From: Bacillota bacterium
Lineage (GTDB): Bacteria > Bacillota > Sulfobacillia > JAMCWA01
NCBI GenBank assembly: GCA_023475165.1
Contig: JAMCWA010000084.1
Span: 20,555 to 84,554 of the forward strand
Length of the DNA stretch: 64,000 nucleotides
Reading direction: 5' to 3'
The stretch's first letter is position 1; every line of letters starts with the position of its first letter. The notes beneath the pieces were generated by a model. That model was not told the origin of the DNA. It saw only the letters and a program-made list of their open reading frames with translations, and made no database searches. Positions 8,065 through 15,698 of the stretch are shown piece by piece. The position numbers were made by a program, and so were the translations under genes.

Positions 8065-8169
8065 GCCCTTGAAGGCGTCAATAGGTCTTTGCTGGTGAAG
8101 CTCAGGAACAATCTTCAATCCGGTAGGACTCTTCTTGTCGGGATCGACGGCTGCGGTGGTTCAGGCTAG
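8065..8169 (+). pseudogene. Relic of a uridine-kinase-like P-loop protein
   Basis: A short frame on the plus strand reads RSLLVKLRNNLQSGRTLLVG then IDGCGGSG and stops (TAG, 8167-8169), just where the Walker A lysine should come. The sequence matches the N-terminus of uridine-kinase-type proteins (SGRTLLVGIDG-GGSGKST). There is no start codon and no continuation in the following bases in any frame I could follow. It is probably a remnant left by rearrangement. The rest of the 7961-8316 gap shows nothing else. Confidence 0.55.
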
Positions 8170-8316
8170 AGGATCCTGGCCCGGGACGCAGCCGATCACA
8201 ACCGGGGAATTTAGACAATCAATCCAGCGACGCAAAGCCGAGTCCCCCGTGCTGGCCCTGCCAGCGCTCGGCCGTTGTGAAATTTTGGCACCGTCCCTCA
8301 CCGGCGTACCCCACCT

Positions 8317-10101
8317 TTAATCGTCCTCCGTGGGGTCGTAAAGTCCCTCTCTGTCGACAGGCCGGAGTAGAAGTGCTCGTCCGTTGGCCAACCACCCCAG
8401 CGAAATCCCGTCGCCGAGTTCGACGGATTTCTTTATAGGTATGTTGACCAACCATAGCCGCGCCGGCAAATTAGGGTCATCCCAGTCGGTTACGAGCACG
8501 TATTTCCCGTCCGGCGACCAGGAAGTTGGCAAAGCGCTCCCCTGCACGGTAATGCTCTGCTGGGAGTCAAGCAAGAGTACTTCACGGCCGGCAATGATTG
8601 CGTTGCTCCTAGGTGACCACAGCAGACTTCCCACACCTACCCCTGGAGATGCCTTGGGGACCAGGACTTTCCGTTTCCAGGAGTTGACCTCAAACGTGAC
8701 AATACGAAAACCATCTCCTCCACCCCATTCGGCAGTGGTGAGGAGCTGGCTGTTAGGCGACCATGCTAGGGGGAAGTGGCTTAATTTACCCTTAGGCGGG
8801 ATCCACCCAGAGGCTCCTTTTAGTTCTGTTGTTGTCCCAGTGTCCAGGTTTTCCAGGAGAAGGTCAACAGGTACGGGAGTGGTGGTACTATGTCCAACAG
8901 TCATTTCCTGTATCCGATAAGACGCTACCCATTTGCCATCCGGAGATACGACTCCCCGCGCGGGCCCATTATAGGGAGCCTTTTCTCCGGTTTCAACGTT
9001 GAGAATGACCCGCTCGTCCTTTACGAGAAGGTGATTACGGGGCAACCATTGAATGCCCTCCGGGCTGCCGACACGGTAGTCCGTTTCCTTAAGGTCATTG
9101 CTTTCGATGTCCATGATTAGTACGCGCTGTCGCGGTCTCGGGGATTTGCTTTCGGTTTCTAGCCTCAAGAGGGCTAAGTATTTGCCTTCTTGAGACATGA
9201 TGCCCCAATTGGTCTTGAAGTCAAAGGAACGCAGCTTTATAGACTTACCTGATTCCGGATCAAAAGTTAAGACTTCACGACTACCGTCGAAGACCAGCAC
9301 GAGGTTCCGGCTCACAAGGGTCAACCCCCGGCTGTCTTTGGCTCCCGTATAGTTTAGAGTCAAACTGGGCGAGGGAGTGTCTATTAATACGGCGACCTCC
9401 CGATCATTATTCCAAAGGAACGTCACGTTCGCCTGAGGTGTTGATTCCCTGATATGTTTCCGAATTGACTCTTCGACACTCTCCCTGACCACATCAAACT
9501 TGAATGAAATAGTAACCTGAGTTGGCTTCAAGGGAAGTCGTCGTTGGTAAAGGGTGCCAAGGTCTAAGTTCGTATCCTGAGGTTCCCCTATTAGTCCGAT
9601 GCCTTCAATATTGACTCGCGCAGTGTTATTTTTTACCCTCCTGATTTCAAGGGCAAAGGGGCTAGAGGAAAGGGTTTTAACATATGCATTCGGGATACGG
9701 ATCTTAGTATCGGACTCTCGTTCGGTGGCTTGAAACCTTATATGAAGGGTACTTTGACCCACCTCGTTGGTGACCCATCGCCGCAACTGCGGTAATTCGC
9801 CATCGATCGCCAAAGCAGCGTCTATTTCGGTAGTATCCACGGGTGCTTCGAATCTGATAAAGACGTTGATCGGAAACCACCCCATTACGATGGGTTTGTT
9901 ATAGTCTATTTCTCTGGCGAATCCGTCGTCATTGTCGATCTCAACCTCCGCTATTCCCCATTTGAGGCCCTTATCGCCACTCCTGGAGGGGATGCTGATC
10001 TCTTCGGGTGCTACCGCACAAGACAAAGTGAGTTGCGTCAACAAAAGACCGAGTAGCAGCAGACCTGGGAGTTTGAGGTTCTTTGTGGGATTTCCGACCA
10101 T
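8317..10101 (-). CDS. Lipoprotein with WD40/TolB-like propeller C-terminus, function unknown
   Basis: 594 residues. The signal with lipobox (GLLLLGLLLTQLTLSC, Cys ~28) anchors it outside the membrane. Residues ~50-200 form an Ig-like beta-rich part (PVDTTEIDAAL, TLHIRF). From ~250 there are propeller-type strands with turn motifs such as VVSPDGKWVASYRI, LAWSPNSQLLTTAEW, LLWSPRSNAIIAG and SWSPDGKYVLVTDW, typical of TolB/WD40-like repeats. I do not recognise a specific family. It follows the RiPP-type operon on the same strand 117 bp behind the permease stop and could be co-transcribed. However, it lies inside the segment bounded by duplicated permease ends, so the association may be accidental. 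GTG 10107 is an alternative start. Confidence 0.7.
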   Translation of the reverse strand: MVGNPTKNLKLPGLLLLGLLLTQLTLSCAVAPEEISIPSRSGDKGLKWGIAEVEIDNDDGFAREIDYNKPIVMGWFPINVFIRFEAPVDTTEIDAALAIDGELPQLRRWVTNEVGQSTLHIRFQATERESDTKIRIPNAYVKTLSSSPFALEIRRVKNNTARVNIEGIGLIGEPQDTNLDLGTLYQRRLPLKPTQVTISFKFDVVRESVEESIRKHIRESTPQANVTFLWNNDREVAVLIDTPSPSLTLNYTGAKDSRGLTLVSRNLVLVFDGSREVLTFDPESGKSIKLRSFDFKTNWGIMSQEGKYLALLRLETESKSPRPRQRVLIMDIESNDLKETDYRVGSPEGIQWLPRNHLLVKDERVILNVETGEKAPYNGPARGVVSPDGKWVASYRIQEMTVGHSTTTPVPVDLLLENLDTGTTTELKGASGWIPPKGKLSHFPLAWSPNSQLLTTAEWGGGDGFRIVTFEVNSWKRKVLVPKASPGVGVGSLLWSPRSNAIIAGREVLLLDSQQSITVQGSALPTSWSPDGKYVLVTDWDDPNLPARLWLVNIPIKKSVELGDGISLGWLANGRALLLRPVDREGLYDPTEDD

Positions 10102-10223
10102 GACCACACACCATCCCAGCGAAATTGGGAGAATGCTGCGGCGACGCTCGACGTTGCAGGAGGCCGTATCTCTACTTTAGTTATGAGGCCCGCTCTTTCG
10201 GCGCCCACCAGCTGAGCCTCGGA

Positions 10224-10994
10224 TCATTCCTGGGAGCCTCTCCAACCTGCTCCAAGTAAGGAAAGGGCAAGCCCGCCCAGGGACCAGACCAACACTATGG
10301 TGAGGCTGTACCAATACTCAGGCCCTATGGATCCTGAGACGGCGTGGCGGAGACAAGAGGCCACATAGGTCGTCGGCAAAAATTGCGCGGTCGCCTGAAG
10401 GGGGCCCGGAAGCTGCTTCAGCGGGACATACACTGGCGCAAACAGGACTATGAGCGGCCCGACTATTTGTGTCACTAGACCGACTGTCTCGGAGTCCCTA
10501 GTGTAGAAGCCGATCACGGAACCGAGACCTGCAAGGCTGTAGGCCCCGATCAAGTAGGCCAGGACCAGTAGCGCGGGCTGAGGGATCGTGGGCAGACCCA
10601 AGCCGAGAGTCCCCACCACCAGTATGATGGCGGACGATGGCAGCGAGAGAATCACGCCGCGGCTGGCCAATGCCAGAATAAAGGATACTTTCAGTATGGG
10701 CAAGGAAGCATAATACTCAAGGGCATTCTGATCCCTGAGCCGGCCGATTGACTGCCCTAGACTGAGCATGGCGCTGCTTACGGCTCCGTTGGCTACCGCA
10801 CCAGTGACAATGTAGAGGCGTGTCGTTGCGTCCTGTGCTCCCCCATATATCCAAAGAAAGAACACGTAGGTAAGGGGAGAGAACGACAGGAAAACCACGT
10901 ACCAGAACCACTGACTCCTCAATGCGTACATTTGACCCTTGAGGATCCAGAGGTACTCAGTGATGAATCTACGGATCATCCGCGACGGGGTCAT
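10224..10994 (-). CDS. ABC-2 type transporter permease
   Basis: 256 residues with six hydrophobic segments, starting WFWYVVFLSFSPLTYVFFLW and ending IVLVWSLGGLALSLLGAGW, the layout of ABC-2 export permeases. Its gene overlaps the ATPase gene by 26 bp, so the two form one exporter. In this context the likely cargo is the modified peptide made by the upstream maturases, or resistance to it. The last ~30 codons are duplicated at 7194-7306. No intramembrane peptidase motif is seen. Confidence 0.85.
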   Translation of the reverse strand: MTPSRMIRRFITEYLWILKGQMYALRSQWFWYVVFLSFSPLTYVFFLWIYGGAQDATTRLYIVTGAVANGAVSSAMLSLGQSIGRLRDQNALEYYASLPILKVSFILALASRGVILSLPSSAIILVVGTLGLGLPTIPQPALLVLAYLIGAYSLAGLGSVIGFYTRDSETVGLVTQIVGPLIVLFAPVYVPLKQLPGPLQATAQFLPTTYVASCLRHAVSGSIGPEYWYSLTIVLVWSLGGLALSLLGAGWRGSQE

Positions 10995-11922
10995 CCCACT
11001 TCCTCCCAGTCAGAGACACATAGACGTCCTCTAGCGAGCAGGAGTTTACCTGGAAGCGGTCTATTGCGTTCATACCGAGGGTCCCAATGAGCTCCGCCAA
11101 GACCGACGTGACTTGCCTTTCCGGGACACGAATCTCCCATGTCTGCCCGTGAACATGGGTCAGCAGCCCACCGGCTACGGCGGGCGGTTGTAAGCTGACT
11201 TTCAAGGTCATGACGATTTTCGCTTGGTGACTCAAACCGGCCTTCAGTTCTCCTGGCGTCCCTTGAGCACGGATGCGACCATCATCCATGATGATGACTC
11301 GGTCGACTACCGTTTCCGCCTCCAAGATGTTGTGAGTAACCAGGACGACAGTTGTACCCTCGTTGCGATTCTTTTCCAAAAGGTAGGCCCAGAGCAGGTG
11401 TCTCCTGTGTGGATCTAGGTCGTTGGTCGGTTCATCCAGCACAAGAACCACCCGGCGAGACATGAACGTGGAGAGCAATAGGGCGAGGCGCCTTTCACCC
11501 CCGGAGAGATGTCGGAGATAGCGATCGGCAAATTCTCCGCAAAGGAAGCGATCGATCAGGCTACCAGCCGCTTTTTTGGCTTCCCCGAGAGTCACGCCCC
11601 TCAAGATTCCAGCGTGTAGCAACACTTCTCGAAAAGTAAAAGCCCCAAACCATGCTACTCGCTGACTGAAGTACGCTACCAGGTCTGGCACAAGTTGGGG
11701 GCGGGCCACCACGTCGTGCCCAAAGAGACGCACTGAACCCGACGTGGGCCTGAGGAGCCCGACCATCTGCCTGACAAGAGTGGTCTTACCGGCGCCATTG
11801 GGCCCCAAGACGCCCAATACCTCACCCTGTGGTACCTTAAGGCTGATGCCCTTGTTGGCTGGGGTCTTGCCTTTTCTATAGATTTTCGTGAGGCGGTCAA
11901 TGTCGTAGGCCGCGACGTCCAC
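10969..11922 (-). CDS. ABC transporter ATP-binding protein (exporter of the RiPP-type cluster)
   Basis: 317 residues. Walker A GPNGAGKTT (40-48), Q-loop region AYFSQRVAW, signature LSGGERR (139-145), Walker B VLVLDEPTND and H-loop VTHN are all intact. The C-terminal ~90 residues are the extension common in drug- and peptide-export ATPases paired with ABC-2 permeases. It lacks an N-terminal C39 peptidase domain, so leader removal, if any, must be done by another protein; the transglutaminase-like neighbour 1 bp upstream is the obvious candidate. Confidence 0.92.
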   Translation of the reverse strand: MDVAAYDIDRLTKIYRKGKTPANKGISLKVPQGEVLGVLGPNGAGKTTLVRQMVGLLRPTSGSVRLFGHDVVARPQLVPDLVAYFSQRVAWFGAFTFREVLLHAGILRGVTLGEAKKAAGSLIDRFLCGEFADRYLRHLSGGERRLALLLSTFMSRRVVLVLDEPTNDLDPHRRHLLWAYLLEKNRNEGTTVVLVTHNILEAETVVDRVIIMDDGRIRAQGTPGELKAGLSHQAKIVMTLKVSLQPPAVAGGLLTHVHGQTWEIRVPERQVTSVLAELIGTLGMNAIDRFQVNSCSLEDVYVSLTGRKWDDPVADDP

Positions 11923-11923
11923 A

Positions 11924-12430
11924 TTAGCCCCTCCGATCTAGATCTGCGACGCCGTCTCCGGTAGCAAGGAATGCCACACGGTCGTTGAACAGACAAAACA
12001 GCCGGTTGCGTTCGAAGAACTGCCTCAGCGATGCAAGTTTCCAGCATCCGGAAAACAGGTCCCGTTTGGTCGCGTCGAGCATGAACCACGTGCCTTCATG
12101 TTGAACCAAGGTCGTGGCGTGCGTGGCACGACCAAAATCCTCCCCCAAGTGACAGGTGATGGAGACGTAGCAGGAGTCGGCAGGATATCCTGCGTGTCGG
12201 AGGATGGAGCACAAGACAACTGCGTTCATGTAGCAGTCACCAAACGCCGAATGCCTATCACCCCAATACGAGGCTACTACCTGGTCCCAGGCGCTTCTTT
12301 GGCCAAATATAGAACCCATGAGTTGGGCCGGATGGATAGCCTCTTTCACCGGCCAGACGGCAGTCTCCCATGGCCCGGGACCATTGACGTCGGATGAATA
12401 GGCCAGGTTCACCTGCTCAAGGTTTGACAT
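11924..12430 (-). CDS. Transglutaminase-like cysteine hydrolase of the RiPP-type cluster
   Basis: 168 residues. The papain/transglutaminase core is readable: C66 in FGDCYMNAVVLCSILRHAG, H104 in RATHATTLVQ and D119 in TWFMLDATKRD, giving a Cys-His-Asp triad in the right order and spacing. No signal peptide or membrane segment, so it is cytoplasmic. The gene overlaps the SPASM gene by 14 bp and is followed 1 bp later by the ABC ATPase. Transglutaminase-like proteins in other peptide-natural-product clusters (for example the lasso-peptide B protein) act as leader peptidases. By analogy this one may cut the matured precursor, but it is not a close relative and could instead crosslink or deamidate. 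Confidence 0.7.
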   Translation of the reverse strand: MSNLEQVNLAYSSDVNGPGPWETAVWPVKEAIHPAQLMGSIFGQRSAWDQVVASYWGDRHSAFGDCYMNAVVLCSILRHAGYPADSCYVSITCHLGEDFGRATHATTLVQHEGTWFMLDATKRDLFSGCWKLASLRQFFERNRLFCLFNDRVAFLATGDGVADLDRRG

Positions 12431-13313
12431 TCATGCATTCCCCCGGGAAAAGCCCAGCATCATGAAGGATCTGGCAATCTGGAAACGAACAAGCAAAATC
12501 CCCGTACATATTGAATGCTCGGGCTGGACACAGATTCCCGCAATAGTCTCGGAAGATGCACTGGGCGCAGATCCCAGTAAGATGCTGCGGATATAGCGAC
12601 CGAATGCCACGCACCAGGGGGTCCAGTTGCAGGACTTCCATCAGGGGAAGGCGGAACAACGATGCAGGTGGGTCATATTTATCCCGTCCGATCTTGCATG
12701 CGGTAACGGCACCATCCAAAAACAAGCCAATAATACCTCGGTAATTACACACGGAACGGGTGATCTTCAAGTGATCAATGCCAGTCAACACCCAAGGGAG
12801 CAAGGCATAGATCTGACCGGGATACTCATCCGCCAGTGTCAGAAGACGCTCGACGAAGGTCAAATAGGTGTGCGGGCTACCCATTGAGAGAATGTTGGCG
12901 CTGAACTTGAGTAATTTCGCCTCCCGGACCTCAATCATCCTCCGCGTGAACGGTATGAGTTGGTCCATTGACTGATCCGTAGTAGTCACATTGAGGATGA
13001 GCCCTCGCACGTCAACATCCTCAGCGACCAGTAGCGACGGGTCGACATTCACTGCGAGTTCGTCAAAGTACTCCGCGGCTTCTCGCACCGGCCGCTTCAT
13101 CAGGTCGCGTACTTCAACATCCCCTGATATCCGGATTCCTCGATCTGGACACGTTCTGACGATGCGTAATAGACCTTGGCCTTTATCGAACGCGCCACCT
13201 ACGATCCTCAACGATTGCGCTCCCAACTCCACAGCCTCTGAGAGTCGCCGCTCAACGAGATCCATATTGAGCTTCGTTCCCACGTCGCAGCGGAGGTATA
13301 TGCCAGTCAACAT
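12417..13313 (-). CDS. SPASM-domain protein lacking the radical-SAM cluster (GeoRSP-like)
   Basis: 298 residues, starting at ATG 13313 after AAGGAG, 13 bp behind the radical SAM gene. The C-terminal ~110 residues carry a SPASM-type cysteine set (C189, C206, C249, C252, C258, C262, C280) with the C189-C206 spacing of 17 shared with the neighbour, and both proteins end in a similar CQ-x-L-x-x-AGLFP tail. They are clearly paralogues. The N-terminal barrel is still recognisable but the CX3CX2C motif is gone: only C9 (IYLRCDVG) remains. It therefore cannot bind the SAM cluster and probably serves as a partner or scaffold with auxiliary iron-sulfur clusters. The GeoRSP system has such a SPASM-only member. 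Confidence 0.8.
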   Translation of the reverse strand: MLTGIYLRCDVGTKLNMDLVERRLSEAVELGAQSLRIVGGAFDKGQGLLRIVRTCPDRGIRISGDVEVRDLMKRPVREAAEYFDELAVNVDPSLLVAEDVDVRGLILNVTTTDQSMDQLIPFTRRMIEVREAKLLKFSANILSMGSPHTYLTFVERLLTLADEYPGQIYALLPWVLTGIDHLKITRSVCNYRGIIGLFLDGAVTACKIGRDKYDPPASLFRLPLMEVLQLDPLVRGIRSLYPQHLTGICAQCIFRDYCGNLCPARAFNMYGDFACSFPDCQILHDAGLFPGECMNVKP

Positions 13314-13326
13314 CCTGCGTTGCTCC

Positions 13327-14376
13327 TTAAGCTCCTTTAAGGTATTGCTCTGGAAAAAGTCCGGCCTCATACAGTTCCTGGCACACGGGAAACGGGCCAT
13401 TGAAAGTGCCGTAAGCTTCAAACGACCAAGCGGGGCATGTATGACCGCAACAGGTCTCAAAGATGCACTGACCGCAGACTCCTTCGGGTCTCACCTCCTG
13501 AATGGCCTGGAGGTAGCGCAACGCTCGCGAGGTGCTGATGATCTCCCGGAGTGAGGTTGCGCGGATGTTGCCGAATATTGCGCCAGCGTTGGTTACTCCT
13601 ATCCCGCACAGGGACACATCTCCGTTGGGTAGCAACCCCAGAAGCTGATCGGGTGCACACACGCCTATCTTTAGAGGTGACGAAGGACGGAAAAACGCCA
13701 TCGGAAGAACAGTGCGTATTTGGCTTGGGTACTTAGATGCCAATAGATGTACTCTGTCAAAATACTCCGGGATTCGTTCGACCGAGAGGAGCGCACCCCG
13801 GTTGAGGCTCTGGGCTCTCCCCATATCTGTGCAAAGGCCGAACTTGACTGATCCGCCCAGTTCCTCGACTACCAGCCTTGCGATCATCGGCATCAGATCA
13901 AAATTGTTGGCGAATACGATAGACACCGTACCTATCTTCGTGCGGCCGTTCAGGTGCTTGAACGCATACAGAACTCGATCGAAGGCACCCCGCATCCCAC
14001 GGAATGAATCGAAAGCCTCCGGAGTAGAGTAGTCGAGGCTCACCCCAATCTCGAGATCTCTGATCGTGCTAAAGAATCTCAGGCATTCATCGTCGATAAG
14101 AGATGCATTTGTCTCGAGACTCACTCCTATGCCGTGCTCGTCGCAGTAGGACATGACTTCGAAAACGACTTCACGCCTGACGAGTGGCTCCCCTCCGGTG
14201 ATCTTGACCCTAGTCAGTCCCTGCGCTTGCAGCTCTCGTATGGCCCCAATGATTTCCGCAGGGCTCAGTTTATCACCATCGCATGCCATTGGACCAGCAC
14301 TAACCCAGCAATGCGGACAACTCATGTTGCATCTACGGGTCAGAGTGATGTAGAGTCTGTCGATTCTCCCTGACAT
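13327..14376 (-). CDS. Radical SAM/SPASM peptide maturase
   Basis: 349 residues. The radical SAM core has C16-x3-C20-x2-C23 (TRRCNMSCPHCW) and the SAM-binding GGEP at 61-64. The SPASM domain has C240, C257, C301, C304, C309/C310, C314 and C332, enough for auxiliary [4Fe-4S] clusters. Enzymes of this class install crosslinks or epimerise residues in ribosomally made peptides, bound through a PqqD-like chaperone. Here that chaperone gene overlaps the 5' end by 37 bp. PqqD-like, rSAM/SPASM, SPASM-only in a row is the composition I recall for GeoRSP. The chemistry and substrate cannot be read from sequence. Confidence 0.92.
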   Translation of the reverse strand: MSGRIDRLYITLTRRCNMSCPHCWVSAGPMACDGDKLSPAEIIGAIRELQAQGLTRVKITGGEPLVRREVVFEVMSYCDEHGIGVSLETNASLIDDECLRFFSTIRDLEIGVSLDYSTPEAFDSFRGMRGAFDRVLYAFKHLNGRTKIGTVSIVFANNFDLMPMIARLVVEELGGSVKFGLCTDMGRAQSLNRGALLSVERIPEYFDRVHLLASKYPSQIRTVLPMAFFRPSSPLKIGVCAPDQLLGLLPNGDVSLCGIGVTNAGAIFGNIRATSLREIISTSRALRYLQAIQEVRPEGVCGQCIFETCCGHTCPAWSFEAYGTFNGPFPVCQELYEAGLFPEQYLKGA

Positions 14377-14621
14377 AGGTAACCCTCCTCTACCATCTGC
14401 TGGAGGAAGCGTTGGATGTCCGCGAGCACCGTCAGATGATCTGGTACATCGAAGACCTGTATAAGTTCATCGGCTATCTCAGTCACATCTCGCTGGCACC
14501 GCTGGAGAATGAACACCCCTGTCTCGTTAATGACTTTGACCGAACCCTTGCTACTGTCATACACGAATGCGCCGTCTGACCTGATCACCCACTTTAAGCT
14601 TGGGTTCTTCACAAGAGCCAA
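14340..14621 (-). CDS. PqqD-like peptide chaperone (RiPP recognition element)
   Basis: 93 residues from TTG 14621, placed just after GGGGGAGGGG. It has the PqqD pattern: an N-terminal beta-hairpin (WVIRSDGAFVYDSSKGSVKV), INETGVFILQRC, then helices TEIADELIQVFD and LADIQRFLQQMVEEGYL. PqqD domains bind the leader of a precursor peptide and present it to a radical SAM enzyme. The 3' end overlaps that enzyme's gene by 37 bp, implying coupled translation. As first gene of the leftward operon, its promoter must lie in 14622-15088. Confidence 0.85.
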   Translation of the reverse strand: MALVKNPSLKWVIRSDGAFVYDSSKGSVKVINETGVFILQRCQRDVTEIADELIQVFDVPDHLTVLADIQRFLQQMVEEGYLCQGESTDSTSL

Positions 14622-15088
14622 CTAGACCCCTCCCCCATAAAGTTAAGATTAATCCAACTTGCTTGGTAGACACTTACAGACTAGTTTTCAACTGCCAATT
14701 TCTGTCTTTTTGTTGGCTCTCTAACACGATCTAGCGGTGTAAAACAGCGCGGTGTGCTCAAACATCCCCGACCGAACCCAGCCCGGAACTCCCAGATTTT
14801 CCATTCCAGCATGGTTTGTTGTTCGAGAGGATACCATCACCATCGACCAACGCACTGTCGCACACGTCCCCGGACTAAGCGCATCAGCCCCGATATGTTC
14901 ACCTGTAACCACCCTAAAGCTATGGACCAATCTCGTGCAGATGATATCACACGCAGGTCCTTCCAGACATGGGTGTTGATACCCATTTTTTCACGGGAAG
15001 CATTTTCGGAAGCAGGAATCTTCAGCCTTCGCGAAGAATCCATAATGTGGAATAGGGATGAAACGGTTCTTGGTGGAGGGTAGCTATC
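14622..15088. other. Divergent control region of the RiPP-type cluster
   Basis: About 470 bp between the PqqD-like gene and the LuxR-type regulator. All reading frames are rather open here. Frames at 14721-14930 (minus), 14837-15043 (minus) and 14752-14979 (plus) could be read as small proteins, but none has a ribosome site. A poor TTGGCA-like -35 lies near 14690 on the minus strand. I find no dyad strong enough to call an operator. Confidence 0.45.
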
Positions 15089-15472
15089 ATGAACGGCAAA
15101 GCAGAGGATCGAGTCTGTCCGGTCGCCACGGTGCTCTCAAAGGTGGTGCCAGAAGGGAGGCAGCAATCTTGCAACTCTAGCGAATGCTCCCCCGCTGTCG
15201 TCTCGTCCCTTTGCCTCTTCCAGGACTCCCGCTCCCTTGGTTTTCTGCCTTTGGAAAGAATCAGTGACCTTACTTCTCGGGAAAGAACCGTGCTAGTGCT
15301 TCTCATAGCCACAGACCTATCCCGGGACGAGATGGCCCAACTGCTCTTTGTGTCCAGGAGGACGGTGGACAGACATACCGAGAGCATTTTTGAGAAATTG
15401 GACGTTACTGACCGCTGCCAGTTGATCAGGAAGGCCTTTCTGCCACAGAATTGTCCTGCCCGCGCTCTGTAG
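15089..15472 (+). CDS. LuxR-type HTH regulator
   Basis: 127 residues. The last ~65 form a LuxR/GerE helix-turn-helix: ISDLTSRERTVLVLL, then LSRDEMAQLLFVSRRTVDRH and IFEKLDVTDRCQLI. The first ~60 residues match no receiver or ligand-binding domain and include several cysteines (VCPVATVL, CNSSECSP), so sensing could involve thiols or metal; that is speculative. The start follows GGTGGAGGG. It diverges from the peptide-maturation operon and is the natural candidate to control it. A perfect hairpin (CTCGCTTA/TAAGCGAG, 15504-15523) lies 30 bp after the stop. Confidence 0.75.
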   Translation: MNGKAEDRVCPVATVLSKVVPEGRQQSCNSSECSPAVVSSLCLFQDSRSLGFLPLERISDLTSRERTVLVLLIATDLSRDEMAQLLFVSRRTVDRHTESIFEKLDVTDRCQLIRKAFLPQNCPARAL

Positions 15473-15608
15473 CCTTGGAGGACCCCCGGATGAAAGAAGC
15501 CTTCTCGCTTAAGAGTAAGCGAGGCTAAACTCAGAGCTAGACTGGCCTCATTCAAGCAGCGGGCCTACCGGAAGCTAAAGCGGTGCCATTAAGTAGAAGG
15601 ACCAGTTT

Positions 15609-15689
15609 ATGTCCTGGGGCAGTTTAGTGCATTTGGAAAAGGAAAGATCACGGCTCTGGGACGAAACGGCTTCCGGTGACGGCTGGTGA
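15609..15689 (+). CDS. Candidate 26-residue peptide, possible RiPP precursor
   Basis: A short frame behind the LuxR-type gene and on the same strand: begins MSWGSLVHLEKE, ends WDETASGDGW. AAGGA stands 9 bp before the ATG, a proper ribosome site, which none of the frames in the divergent region has. It is about the length of PqqA, and it has three tryptophans and a glycine/aspartate-rich end. It is on the strand opposite to the maturases. Short frames with a ribosome site also arise by chance, so this is only a lead. A 12-codon frame with GGAGG at 15490-15528 is an alternative. Confidence 0.28.
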   Translation: MSWGSLVHLEKERSRLWDETASGDGW

Positions 15690-15698
15690 TGCGAAGAA

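Noticed and set aside
14721..14930. 69-codon minus-strand frame as RiPP precursor, ending TARSC
   Set aside because: Right place and a terminal cysteine, but no ribosome site at any of its starts; all frames in this stretch are open by composition.
14752..15083. Overlapping plus-strand frames in the divergent region, one ending VLGGG
   Set aside because: No ribosome sites; the GGTGGAGGG encoding the glycines is the ribosome site of the LuxR-type gene.
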